A DNA stretch of 64,000 bases from Chytridium lagenaria (Eukaryota > Chytridiomycota > Chytridiomycetes > Chytridiales > Chytridiaceae): NCBI GenBank assembly GCA_025449115.1, contig JAHLKC010000090.1, forward strand, positions 62,001 to 126,000, written 5' to 3'. A model generated the notes under the pieces. It was not told where the DNA came from. It searched no databases and saw only the letters and a program-made list of their open reading frames with translations. The translations under genes and the position numbers were made by a program. How positions within the stretch are numbered: the first letter of the stretch is position 1; every line of letters begins with the position of its first letter. This document shows positions 22,240 through 33,560 of the stretch, piece by piece.

Positions 22240-25200
22240 ATGTCAAAAAACAACAACAAAAAAAAACAAACACAAAAGCAATTTGTCATGGCCCATCTGA
22301 AGTCATCATCCCTCCCAAACATCGCTGGATCCCTCCGCGTCCCACTCCACGCCGGCCATCAACCCTCACAGTCAGGCAGAAGAAGCCACGACACCCTGCT
22401 ATTCATCCATCCTCACCTTCAACAACAATCTCTCCAACCCCCTCATACCCATGACGCCAACCAAATCCCTACAACCATCAGCTATGAAGACTTTGAAGTC
22501 CTCATCGAGAATCTATGTGACATTGGTCTCACCCTCGGAGAAGAAATATTAGATCAAGGAAGAACGTTGAAGCGGTTCCTAGAAATAAAGGTAAAATCCA
22601 CAAACCAGTCTCTTCGTCTGAAACAAGAATCAAAAAAAGGATGCCTATTCAACCCAAAAAAGACGACCTCTCCCATTTCCTCCTCGACATCCGTTACGCT
22701 GACGACACATCCACCCGCTCCCCATCCTCCGAATACGACCATCACTCTCTCAAACCGCCATCCTCATCATCCCCCCTCCGTCACAGCCCAACCACCGACT
22801 CCATATCCGAACGGCACGACCACAAACGCATCCGCAACCATTTCAAAGATCTCTACATGTCAGCTCTATCCGTTCGAGAAACCATGCTCCCTCTCCTTCC
22901 TCCCAAACACGTCTCCTTAAAACCGTCGCATTTTTATCAAAATCGGGGAATCGACGACGCTTCAAGACGGCGTGTGAGGATTTCTTTGGATCTTGGCAGA
23001 GTTTTGTTGAGTGTCGACGGATTCTTTTCTTTGCTCTTATTCTACTATAGGTGATGAGCATGACCATGATGATGGCACATGAATCATCAGGAAAATCAAG
23101 AGCCGTCTCCAACAATATCCAAAAACTAGCCGTCGCAGCCGGAGCACCCGATTGGGAAGGTACTCCCCAACATCCCCCAGCTCATCCACATCATAATGTT
23201 TTTTTCAGATTTAACCATCGACGATGGACGTACTCTATTCCTTCAAGGCGAGAAATACCTCCTCGGTCTTGGAGTCACCAAATCCCTAGACACCGCGTTC
23301 AAACGATACCAAGTAACCCCCCTTACTTTTACTCTCCAACCTAACCCTCCAACACAGGCATCCACGAAATGCGGTTTTCCCGACGCCATGAACATGCTCG
23401 GATACCTCCACGAAACGGGTCAAGGTTGCACCAAAGACGTGGGTTTAGCCATCAAATGGTAACCTTCACATCCGTTTTCTTTATCCTAAAGCTTTTTAAA
23501 AAGGTATAAAGAATCCGCTAGTCATGGATTCGCGGAAGCCATGAACAATTTGGGACGGATTTTGGAACATGGTATCGGAGTACCCGTGGATGTGGTGCAA
23601 GCTGGGGAATGGTATCTTAGGTCTGCTGAACGTGGAAACCTCGATGGAATGGCCAATATAGGTAAACAACCCCCCTTTCCCTCCCTCTCTTTTCACTGGT
23701 TTTCGCCGAGAAAATACAATGCGATGGAAAAACAGCCCCCTTCCCCCTCCCCTGCTCTCTTTACATCGGCATCTCTGCACTCAAAAACGATACCTCGATC
23801 CCCGTTACATCCCCCATCTCTGCTCTCTTTTCATTGGCATCGCTGCACTTAAAAAGCGATACGGTGAACCCCTCCCCCCGCCATCTCTTTTCACCGGTAT
23901 CGCCTAAAAAAAAATAATCACTACCCCGTCCCTCTCATTTCCCCACCATCGCTGACAAAAAAAACAAAAACAAAAACAGGTTACATGCTCGAAAACGGGA
24001 TCGGACGATCCGAAGACCCGACTCTCGCCGTCCAATGGTACCAAACAGCGGCCACCCAAAACAACGCCAAGTCCCAAAACGCCTTAGGAAGTTGTTACTA
24101 CCGCGGAAAAGGGATTCACCAAGATACAACGAAGCCGTGTTCTGGTTCAAAAAGCCGTAGAGCAGGTAGCCGCCCTTTTCTTTTTTTACGTCGTTAAAAC
24201 AATGGATTAGGGGAATGCTCAGGCTCAGAATAACCTTGGGATTTGTTATGAGGAAGGACTTGGGGTAGCACGTGATCTTGTTCTTTCGAAATCACTTTAT
24301 AAAGCGGCGTTGGAAGCACGTCATGCGAGTGGGACGAATAATTATGCGTTTTTGATGATGTTGGAGGAGAATTGGTTTGAGGCGTTTAAATGGTTTAACG
24401 TAGCTTTTGCGTTAGGAAGGTATGTGGTTTTTTTTTGGTTTTTTTTCCTCTTTTCTTTTTCGGCTGGGTATTAATGAGGTGTTGATGTTTTTTGGTTTGG
24501 TTTGGTTTTTTTTTTTTTTTTTTTGTAGCGCGGATGCGGCGTATAATTTGGGGGTTATGTATGAGATGGGATGTGGGGAAGAGGATGATGTTGTTGTGGC
24601 TCAAGATGTCGGAATGGCCATAAGGTGGTATAGGGAAGGAGCTAACAGAGTGAGTCCCATTTCTAATTACATTCTACAGCTTTATGATTATATATTTTTG
24701 CTATTCCTTTTATTCCCATCACTGTACCAAAAACACCAACAAAACCCTCTAAGGACTCCACCAAATCCCAAATCCGTCTCTCCGCCCTCCTCCTCCACCT
24801 CCACACGTCGACCCCTCTCCCAACGTCCCACCTCCAAGAAGCCGAGCGTCATCTCCGTCGCGCAGCAGCCCAAGGGTCCCCTGACGCTCAGACGTTGTTA
24901 GGCCAGATGCTTGAGATGGGTGTGATTGGGGAAATGGTGAGGGAGAGGCTGTGGAGTTGTATAGGAGGGGAGCGGAGATGGGGACATGCGGGATCGTTGT
25001 ATCATTTGGCGAGTTGTGTGGAGACGGGGGTTGGGGGGGTTAAGAAGGATATGGGGAGGGCGGTGAGGATTTATGAGGAGGTGAGGAGTCGTTTTTGTTG
25101 CGTTTTTTTTTTAGAGTATTTTTTTATTTTTGGTCATCTTTTTCCAATATGTTCGTTCATATATTTTTTTTTCTTTCGTACGGTGTTGCATTCTAATGCT

Positions 25201-25660
25201 TAATTTATTACGAAATTCACTTTTCCTCCCTCTCATCTCCATCACAAAAACCCTCTCGCAATAACCCCTTTCTCTGTATCTTTTCCAATATTTTAATCTT
25301 AATTGTTTTTATACGGTATTCTAATGTTTCACGCTTTATCAAACTTCCCATTTCCCTCCCCTCATCCCCCTCCTCACAAAACCACCCCAATCCTCCACCT
25401 CCCAAAAAACCATCCAGGCAAGAAAGAAAGGCTCCCATCAAGCCGAAACCCGTCTCGCCGAACTTAAATCCCTTACAACCCTCTCCTCCCCACCTCCCTC
25501 CACACCCCCCATCACATCAAGTTTCCCGCATCTCACCAAACACTCTGCATCACGACCCCTCCATCCATCCATCAACGTCCCCCGGGATTCGGGGAAACTC
25601 GTGTCGATTGATAGTTGGGGATCTGTGAATCAATTGGGGTTAGGAAGGGGGGTGTTATAG
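22240..25660 (+). CDS. SEL1-repeat protein
   Basis: A multi-exon protein of SEL1-like repeats (helix-turn-helix solenoid; adaptor roles, e.g. in ER-associated degradation or chitin-synthase activation in fungi). The N-terminus is Ser/Pro/His-rich with a helical piece (YEDFEVLIENLCDIGLTLGE). Repeats include AMNMLGYLHETGQGC, AMNNLGRILEHGIGVPVD, LENGIGRSEDPTLAVQWYQ, QNNLGICYEEGLGVARD, AAYNLGVMYEMGCGEED and AGSLYHLASCVETGVGG. The tail is a Ser/Pro-rich exon ending at TAG 25658. The repeat consensus exposes frame errors: two missing bases at about 24125 and 24149-24153, and a compensating pair at about 24945 and 24980. Start codons at 22240 and 22288 are both possible. Confidence 0.8.
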
Positions 25661-26154
25661 TTACAATTTAGGAATGATGTAGTAGGTGTTGATACAATAT
25701 ATGTGATTTCAAATGTCAATACCGCGTTCTTGATGCCAAACCATCTCCTTCACAACCAGTTTCCATCACCAAAACCCTCGTGATTATTGTCCCAAACACA
25801 CGTAGCCTCCAACTCGTGTCGATTGATAGTTGGGGGTGAGTCAATTGGTTAGGAAAGGGGGCGGTTTTTGGTTGGGTATTTACAATACGTGATGTAGTTG
25901 TAATTTTCAAGAGGTTTTGAATTTAACGTTGATTCCGTCTCTTTATTTTTGGGTGAATGTTCAAGTTGTGGAGGGGGTCGTTTACGTGGTGTGAGTGGTA
26001 TCCAGACTTGTCGCTGTGTCCAGATCACCTTTTGTGCTCCAAAAAATACGTATCCAGACAAGTCGTCACTGCATCATCCATCCGACACAGTTCAACGGCC
26101 TCACCCTCTCACCCTCAAAGATCCTCCTCACCCATATTCGTCGTTTCCAAAAGA
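25661..26154. other. Spacer with a decayed copy of the SEL1 gene 3' end
   Basis: Positions about 25810-25900 closely resemble 25597-25690, the last codons of the SEL1 gene plus following bases, including a shared 24-nt identical block that encodes LVSIDSWG in both. The copy is out of any visible gene context and has diverged. Confidence 0.65.
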
Positions 26155-27959
26155 ATGGGCTGGTTCAACAATGTCCTCATCAACGCAAAACGAGTATCGT
26201 AAGCTTCCCCAGCATCATCCGCCCATTAATCCTCCAAAGTCCTAGCGACCTCCTCTCCTACTACACAGTCAAAGTAGCCCGCATCAAAGACTGGCGGGTA
26301 AGAACCACACCCACCGAATTTCTCTATAACGTGGAATTAGTTAGGATTGTTCTGGTTAACGATATTGATCATGACGTTGATCTACATCAGTTGGAATCTG
26401 ATTCAGAATGAATCGTATTTGGCAAAGTCGTCGCCGCTTGGAGGTTTTGGTGTTTTAGAGGGAGGGAGGGATGATGATTGATGGTGTTTTTTAGGAACGA
26501 TTACAGTGGATGCGGGGTGGTTGAAGGGTGTGCCTGAGAGACTGCCGAGTTATTGTACAAAGGGTGGATTGGATGGGTGAGTTTTGTTGCGTTTTTTTTG
26601 GTGAACGGTGAAGAAGGGGGTTAATGGGGTGTATGTTTTAGCTGTGTTTTTTTGAATGAAGCTCAAGTTGCGTTGGCAGAGGTGAAATTGAACATTGTTT
26701 CTTTTTTTTTTTTTAATGGTGTGAATGGGAATGGCTTATACGATTTTGTTGCGGGGAATTAGACGTCAGGGACTCTCAGACTCTTTTTCTCGTTACTCGT
26801 GTGGAGATGGCGACCACTTTCCCACCACCCAATGGATGCAGTTACGTTTTACCTTCATCACCGGCGTGCACACCGCCCCCACCACCATCAGACGCTTCAA
26901 TTAAACGCCACAGGTCAATTTGAATCCCGCCAAAACTACTTTGTAGCAAAGTAAGTCCTCCCACCCTTAAATTGAAAATATCAAAACGATAAAGTATAAC
27001 AAACAAATCCTTAGCGTCGACTCTCTCACCATCCTATTAACACACACCGTTCGATCGCCACACCCTTATCCATCTTCCCATCGTCCACATCGTCTTCCAC
27101 GGCGTCCTTTGCATTCACGGATATGAGCGGTGACCTTGTGATGAAATGTCGACAACCGGATGGGACGACGTACCGGTCTGGTCGTGTTGATGCGGTGCCG
27201 TTTGAGAAGATGGTGGCGGCTGCGGCGTGTGGGGATGAAGAGGTTGGACTTGATCGTGAGAGTGGGGTTGTGGAGGGACGGTTGGGGGGTGGTGGAGGGA
27301 AGGTGGGGGATGGGACTTGGAGGAGTAGTGGGATGACGGTGTCAGGTAATTTATTTTATTTCTTTTGAAGCTTTGTTTTACTGATAGGATGGTTAGTACC
27401 GATATTTTATGAGAATAAAAAGACGTTGGCAGAGTCGCAGGCGTTAAAGTATCGGTATGTGCCGTCGCTTGCGGGGAAGGATGTGGGAGCCAAGATTTTG
27501 GATATCATGGGTGAGTGATGTGATGCTTTTTTTTGTTTTTGTTTTGCTTTGGTGTAGTTGTGTATTGACGACTTTAATAGTTAATGCGAATGGATCGTTT
27601 ACCTATGTGACAAAGTATGGGGTACGACTTGTGTTTACGCAAGCAGGTAAAAATTCATTTTTTAAAGTCCAATGTCATGGACCATCATCTCCTCGACTCT
27701 ATCCTCACCAATTAATCCCATACCCAACTCTGTAGGTTCGATTGGTCAATTCAGTCTCCAAAACCTTCTCATCAGCATTGTGGCGGGTCTCTCTTTACTC
27801 CGACTTGCCACATTCACAGTTGACGTGTTTATCATCTTTTTAGCCAAAGACAGAGCATTGTATCGACGACTCAAGTTTCAGCAGTATGATGTTGATGGGG
27901 AGAGTGGGACGGCTGCGGGGATTGGACCTGGGTTTAGGTTTATTGGTGGACAGGATTGA
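26155..27959 (+). CDS. P2X-type ATP-gated cation channel
   Basis: P2X receptors are trimeric ATP-gated channels with two transmembrane helices. Exon 1 (26155-26198) plus exon 2 (26246-26297) gives MGWFNNVLINAKRVSDLL then YYTVKVARIKDW, carrying the conserved intracellular YxTxK motif. Exon 3 (26341-26444) is TM1 (LGLFWLTILIMTLIYISWNL). The ectodomain pieces include VDAGWLKGVPERLPSYC, DSLTILLTHTVRSP (matching the family NFT-x-x-I-x-H/N-T segment) and KYRYVPSLAGKDVGAK. The last exons carry FTYVTKYGVRLVFTQAG, IGQFSLQNLLISIVAGL and TM2 with its Asp (TFTVDVFIIFLAK), then a 35-residue tail. Vertebrate ectodomain cysteines are few, as in other non-animal P2X. One missing base near 27056-27062 breaks the ectodomain frame. 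Confidence 0.85.
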
Positions 27960-29088
27960 TGGAATGGATAGTTAGTGTGAAGGGGGAGAGGCGGGAGTGT
28001 TGTTGTTGATGTAATTAGTAGTAAATACAAGTAAAAGTTGTTATTATTTCCATGTGTATGAATATGCTAAATGAATGAGGTATTTTTTGAGGAAATGTCG
28101 AGTAAGTAAAATGCAGTATATATTTTAGGTGTTTTTGAGATATTCCCGTCACTTTTTAATTGCCTAGTCATACTTATGTACATACAATACATACATACAT
28201 ACATCGGCATGTACCTATTATTATTACTTATACATTAGGGTTCTTTTTGGTGCTTGACTCTTTTATTGTTATTCATAAATTTAATTAATTATTATTATTA
28301 TATAGAGTCAAGCTTTAAAATATTTTATTTATTTAATTTATTTTATAATAATTATTACATACAAAAAGTGAATTCTTTTTTTCAGTTTATGATTGTTTAT
28401 TAATAATATTTATTACCTATATATCATTAAAGAGTGCGTAGTATTTCTTATACTTTATTGTTGAGGGCAAAAAGGTATATAGGTAGTAGAGTGAGTGAGT
28501 GAAGGGGGGTATGAGTGGAGGAGGGTAAAGGAAGGAAGGGTGTGGAAGGTCATGGAACATTGTTCTTCTTCTTCCTTTTATTATTATCATCATTATTCGT
28601 TTGTCAAGAAACACCACCACCTCACCGTATGCAAGAATATGACTACTCCTGCTGCTACTTGGCTGTAGTAGTGCATGGGTGGATGGGTGGATGGGTGGAT
28701 GGGTGGAGGGGTGGGTAGATGGACGGTTGAATGGATATGGGATTGCTACTGCTTGGTTCATAGGACTGCCCATCCCTCTCAACCCATTCCATCTCCTTTC
28801 CCCCCCCCCCATAATACACTACACTGCATCCCCAGCACTCTCCAACTCGAACATCACCAAACCTCCAAACCACCTCCAAACCACTCCTCCAATGCTAATG
28901 GCAACCGCTGCTTGTCTCTCCCCTTTCCCACACTTGACAATCACTTTATATTGTCAGCACATTCGGACATTTGAGACTAACCTCTTCCCGTCACCCTATC
29001 CTATCCCCAAAAAATAGATTCATTCCCACCATTCAACTTTTTACTCAACACACACACACGGAAACTCACTTTCAAGCCTACATTAACC
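27960..29088. other. Spacer with simple repeats
   Basis: AT-rich gene-free region after the P2X gene. It contains (ATAC)n at about 28184-28203, long A/T runs at 28270-28430, and a GGATGGGT minisatellite at about 28674-28712. No gene is recognised; the frames around 28400-28900 are low-complexity. Confidence 0.5.
28674..28712. repeat. GGATGGGT minisatellite
   Basis: About four and a half direct copies of an 8-nt unit in the spacer after the P2X gene. Confidence 0.75.
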
Positions 29089-30613
29089 ATGACCACCGAC
29101 ACATCCATCCCCACCGTTCCTCCTACCACCACCACCACCACTATGGACGAAGCCAACCCCATCACCCCCTCAAGCGCAAGCAGACCCCAACAGACTCTAC
29201 CCCACTCCCCGTTCCTACCACCCTCGACGAATCCACCACCTCAACCCCTCCCTCTGTCATTGCGGCTGCCGCCGTGGATGAAGATGAGACTAGGGCAAAG
29301 AGGGTAAAGACGGATGACGTGGCTGCGGCTGCTGTTGTTGTTGACGATAAGAAGGATGAGAACAAGAGGGAGGTGCAATTGAGTGGAGGATGTTGAGATG
29401 GAGGGCGAGAATGTCGAGGACAAGGTGGACAATGAGGCTGAGGATGAGGTGGATGATGAAGAGGATGACGATGATGTTAGGTGAGCTCCTGTCTATCTAG
29501 TAGCGCGAGTGAGAAGCTTTTGACAAACAACATGACCTCTTTCAAACTCTGCGTAGCAGAACATGCAACCTCTTCACCTTGAGCTTTTACTGATTCCCAT
29601 CACCCCACTATTATTTTTAACTTTTATTATTACTCTTCACATCACCATTCCTACCGTTCCTTTTTATCAAACCATACCAACACTTCATGATGACACCACT
29701 ATCATTCAATGACTAATAACAAATTTACAAACAGCATCTACCCCGACACTCAAGAGTTTTATGCGTGGTTGTCGATGGATGGACCCTCTGGTGCCTTTTT
29801 GGCTTGTCATGGGTTGGAGACGATGGAAGCGGCGATTGCCGCTATCAAGGAGGTGAAGGAGGATGAAAAGGAGAAGGAAAAGGTGAAGGAGATTGTGGAT
29901 GATGCGATTGATAATGCTTGTAAGTGCTTTTTTTTTCTTTTCTTTTTCTTTTCTTTTTTTGCTTATTGGTCGGGGGGAAGGGGTTGTTTGGATTCGTAGC
30001 AGCAATCACTGCTTGGTAATGATTATCAAGAACTTTGTGGTGTTCTTTTGAGAAAAGCATCTTATCCTAGTACTTTTTTCTTTCTTTTTATTTGACTCAT
30101 CCCGTTCTGCTTTTCTGTTCTTTCTCAAAGACTGCATTACTGTCGTTGACGCTGCGGCTCCTGCTGTCGAGGGCGAGGGTGAAGAGAAGAAGAAGGAGGA
30201 GGAGGGGGAGAAGAAGGACACGCCTGCCGCCGCTCCTACCACTAGCGCATTATGGTCATTGGCGGAGACTGCTGGAAAAGACAAGTTGTGGATGAAGATT
30301 AAGGTGGCGAGGGAGAAGCCTGCTGCTGATGAGAAGATGGAAGCTGTTGATATTGCGGTTGCGGATTTGGATCCTAGGGAAGGATGTGAGTTTCATTAAT
30401 TATTTTCCTTTCTTTCTTTCTTTCTTTTTTTTCTTCTTGGTTTTGAATGTAGATGTGTGGGTGCTGACGCGTTTTTTTTTCCCCTTTTCTTTTCTTTTTC
30501 TGATGGTAGTGATTATCCCCAAGATTAGTGGATGGAAGTACCTTGTTGGTGTGGAGAGTGTGTCTAAGGAGGTTTCTGATGCGATCAAGGGGATGATGGA
30601 GGCTAACCTTTGA
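29089..30613 (+). CDS. Acidic, lysine-rich protein with a basic NLS-like motif
   Basis: Multi-exon gene from ATG 29089 to TGA 30611. The N-terminus is Thr/Pro-rich, then PLKRKQTPTDST and RAKRVKTDD resemble a nuclear localisation signal. A strongly acidic stretch follows (DEVDDEEDDDDV). A more ordered part comes next: YPDTQEFYAWLSMDGPSGAF, CHGLETMEAAIAAIKEV, then Lys/Glu-rich spacers, WSLAETAGKDKLWMKIKVA and a C-terminal exon IPKISGWKYLVGVESVSKEV. I do not recognise a family; a nuclear or chromatin-associated role is a guess from composition. One missing base in the C run at 29165-29169 and another shift near 29385 break the frame. Confidence 0.6.
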
Positions 30614-33560
30614 TCTATGATAGTAAGGGTTTTGAGGATGTGTTGTTTATGCCTTTTTTTCTTTCAAGTATGTGTTTTGCTTTTATGGACGATCGCGGTT
30701 TTGTTGAGGTCGTCTAATGATGGGTGTGTATTCCCCACCAACACCATAAACAACTGGTTTTTTTTTGTATGCTTTTTTTTTCATGTACGCTTCCCCGCTA
30801 TGGGCCTTTGAAATGGAGAGTTTTTCGTTTTTATGTGTTTGAGGTGTAGGATGTTTGTTGTTGATATTATTTTTTTTATATTTGAAAAAGATTGTTTTTA
30901 TGGGTTGAGACCCGATGACGATGTGTGTATGTTGTGGATTTAAGGCGTTTTGTTGTTTTCATGGCGATCTTTCCCAATGAATGCGGTTATGGACGGTTGT
31001 GTGGGTGATGACGGGTTGTGGTCACCTTGAAGTGATTAAGTGTTTTTTTTCCCCTGTTCTCAAGAGTGGTGGTGACTTTGGGACTGTTGTTTTTGGTGTA
31101 TGACTATTTGGATTAAAGTGTGTCCATGCGGTTTGTATCGTCTTGGACAAAAGTGCTAGTGGGAGTAGTGTGTGGTGGTTTATAAACGTGTCCATGCGGT
31201 TAATTGTATCGTCTTGGACAAAATTGTGTTTGAGTGGTGTGTGATGGTTCTTTCCTCACATCGCTCGCGTTGGAGTGATGAAGTGTTTTTTACCTGTTCT
31301 CAAGATGGTGGTGACGTTGCGACTGTTATTGGTATGACTTTTTAGATAAAAGCGTCGTGCGGTTTGTATCGTCTTGAACAAACGTGGGTGGGTCGGTGTA
31401 GTGGTTTTTCCTGGCGTCACTCGCCTTAAAATGAAGAAGTGTTTTTTTTTCTTGTTCTCAAGATGGTGGTGACCGTTGTTTTTGCCGTGACTTTATGGAT
31501 AAACGTGTGTCATGCGGTTTGTGTCGTCTTGGACAAAAGTGGATTGGGGGTGGTGTGTGGTAATGGTTCCTCCTCGCGGGGCTCGCCTTAAAGTGATGAT
31601 GGCTCTTTCCCCCTGCTGTTCTTAAGATGGTCGCGACATTGGGATTGCTGTTTTTTTTTTTGGCGTACATGACTTTGGTGTGTACATCTATAAGGCACAA
31701 CGTGTGATGCGCTTTGTGTCGTATTGGACGCGTCTGTTCAAAGTGGTGGTTTGGGTAGTGTGTGGTTATGGTTATTTCTCTCGTCAGTCCTTGCGTCAGT
31801 CTTTACATCGTTGGAGGTTTTTGATGTTGTTAGAACACGTCGTCAGGATCTTTTTCACCGTACATGAGCTTGTGCTTTTTTGGGCTCAGCGTGTGATGCG
31901 CTTTGTGCCGTATTGGACGCGTCTATTCAATGTGGTGGTTGGGGTAGTCTGGTGACGGTTTTTTTGTCTCGCGTCAGTCCTTGCGTCTGTCTTTCCAGCG
32001 TCTTGATTTTGTGAGGCGAGGTATTTTTCATCGTACATGACTTTGGTGTGCACTTTTTGGATAAAGGTGTCCATGCAATTTGTGTCGTCTTGGACGCGTC
32101 TATAATAAGTGGTTGGGGGTAGTGTGGTGACGGTTTTGTCCCCCGTTGCCTTTTGTGGTTGGGGTCAGAGTGTGGTGACGGGTTTTTTTCTCGCATAAAT
32201 CCTTAATAATGTTTGTTTTCCCGCCTTTCTCAACTTGAGGTGGTTATCACATTGGTAAAGTTGTTTTTTCACCTTGTATGCACCTTTTTTTTAGAAAGGT
32301 TTCCATATGGGATTTGGAACGTCTTTTACAAAAGAGGGTTTATGTTTATGCTGTGGCGTGAATGAAAAAGTTGAAGATACAAAGCATGTGTGTAAACATA
32401 AAAACTTTTTCGTTTGGATAAGAATGAAAGGAATGTAACGTGGGATAGAAAGATAGACTGGTTAAAGAAGAAAAGATAAAGCTATGATGATTTGTATGGC
32501 GCTACATGATGGATGGACAGAAACGAGGAGAAGTATTAAAAAAAACGCCTACAAGAAAAAAAAAAAAAAACAGACAAGGGAATATGTATGTATTGGCGGG
32601 GACTAGACGGGGGCTACATAAAGAATGGATTATAAAGATAGAATCGAAAGTTTATTTTGTTTTTAATGAAGTTGTAATTAAAGTTTATTGGTAATTTGAG
32701 AATGTTCCATGGTTCAAGATGCGGGATGATGTTTATCCCATCCATGGGAATATTATTCATGACAAACCTGCTTTATTTGGGAGTGTAACCGAAGGTGAGT
32801 GTTTCAAAAAAAAAAAAAAAGGATTTGAAATCGAATCAATTAAAGAGCTTGTGTAACATGTGTTTGCTTTAAAAGGGAGAAAGCGGAGAAATCGTGTGAG
32901 TAAAGGATGGAGAAATGGATTCGGTTTACGATCCTCGTCATTCTATGGAGTTGGTAAAATAATGAAAACAACAATGGAAGAAGGATCGGCAAAAGGAAAA
33001 ATAAGAAGAAAAGAGAGTTTGTCTTTGTTTTTCGCTTTTTGAGCGGCAAAGGAGAAAAGATATTCCGCAGATCTTTTTTTTATTTAATTTATTTACTAAA
33101 TTGGGAGGATTGTGTTACCTTGTCATATGCAAATTTTATTTTATTTATTCAGTGCTCAATTGAATCGGAGTCCATCTTACGATCTATTTCGATCTTAATT
33201 ATTTTAATTCATTGATGGGGGACAAATGAAAAAAAGTAAATATTACTCTCAACAACTACTTACTCATCAGACGACGACTGTAACCCCTTCCCTTCCGTCA
33301 TTCCGTCATTCCTCATTCCGTCGTTCATTCATCCCGTCATTCCTTCATTCATTCATTCATCCCCTTCATCACTACTACACTGCAATCAGTACTTCACTAC
33401 AACTTAAACTAATACTACCACCTGTAATTCACGACTTGCGGTACTGTCTGAACGTATGATCCATCGACGTTGGAAGAGATAGAGAGAGAGACCTTTGATA
33501 CTGTTTATTACGACAAGTGGGGTTGAGGGGACTAGTCTTTTAGAAATCATCGTTAATGAA
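30614..33560. other. Long non-coding region, G/T-rich then AT-rich
   Basis: Nearly 3 kb without a recognisable gene. From about 30620 to 32450 the + strand is strikingly rich in G and T, and it holds the degenerate repeat array annotated separately. From 32450 to 33200 it is A/T-rich with poly-A runs, followed by CATT-type simple repeats (33290-33365). Frames here are short and low-complexity. Confidence 0.55.
31121..32332. repeat. Degenerate interspersed-tandem repeat array, about eight copies
   Basis: A core of about 30 nt, roughly ATGCGGTTTGTGTCGTCTTG plus GACAAAAGTG, recurs at about 31121, 31189, 31353, 31507, 31704, 31891, 32068 and (weakly) 32300. Spacings are mostly 154-197 nt. Flanking blocks also recur: GTTCTCAAGATGGTGGTGAC before several copies, and a CGTACATGACTTTGGTGTG block before later ones. 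The two copies at 31704 and 31891 are closest to each other. I recognise no transposon or RNA family. Confidence 0.75.

Noticed and set aside
28417..28879. Frames around the GGATGGGT repeat
   Set aside because: Repeat translations such as HPSTHPP; no ordered sequence and no splice context.
31458..32196. Minus-strand frames sharing VHTKVMY in the repeat array
   Set aside because: They follow from the DNA repeat; the plus-strand frame shows the more conservative changes, and neither is established as coding.
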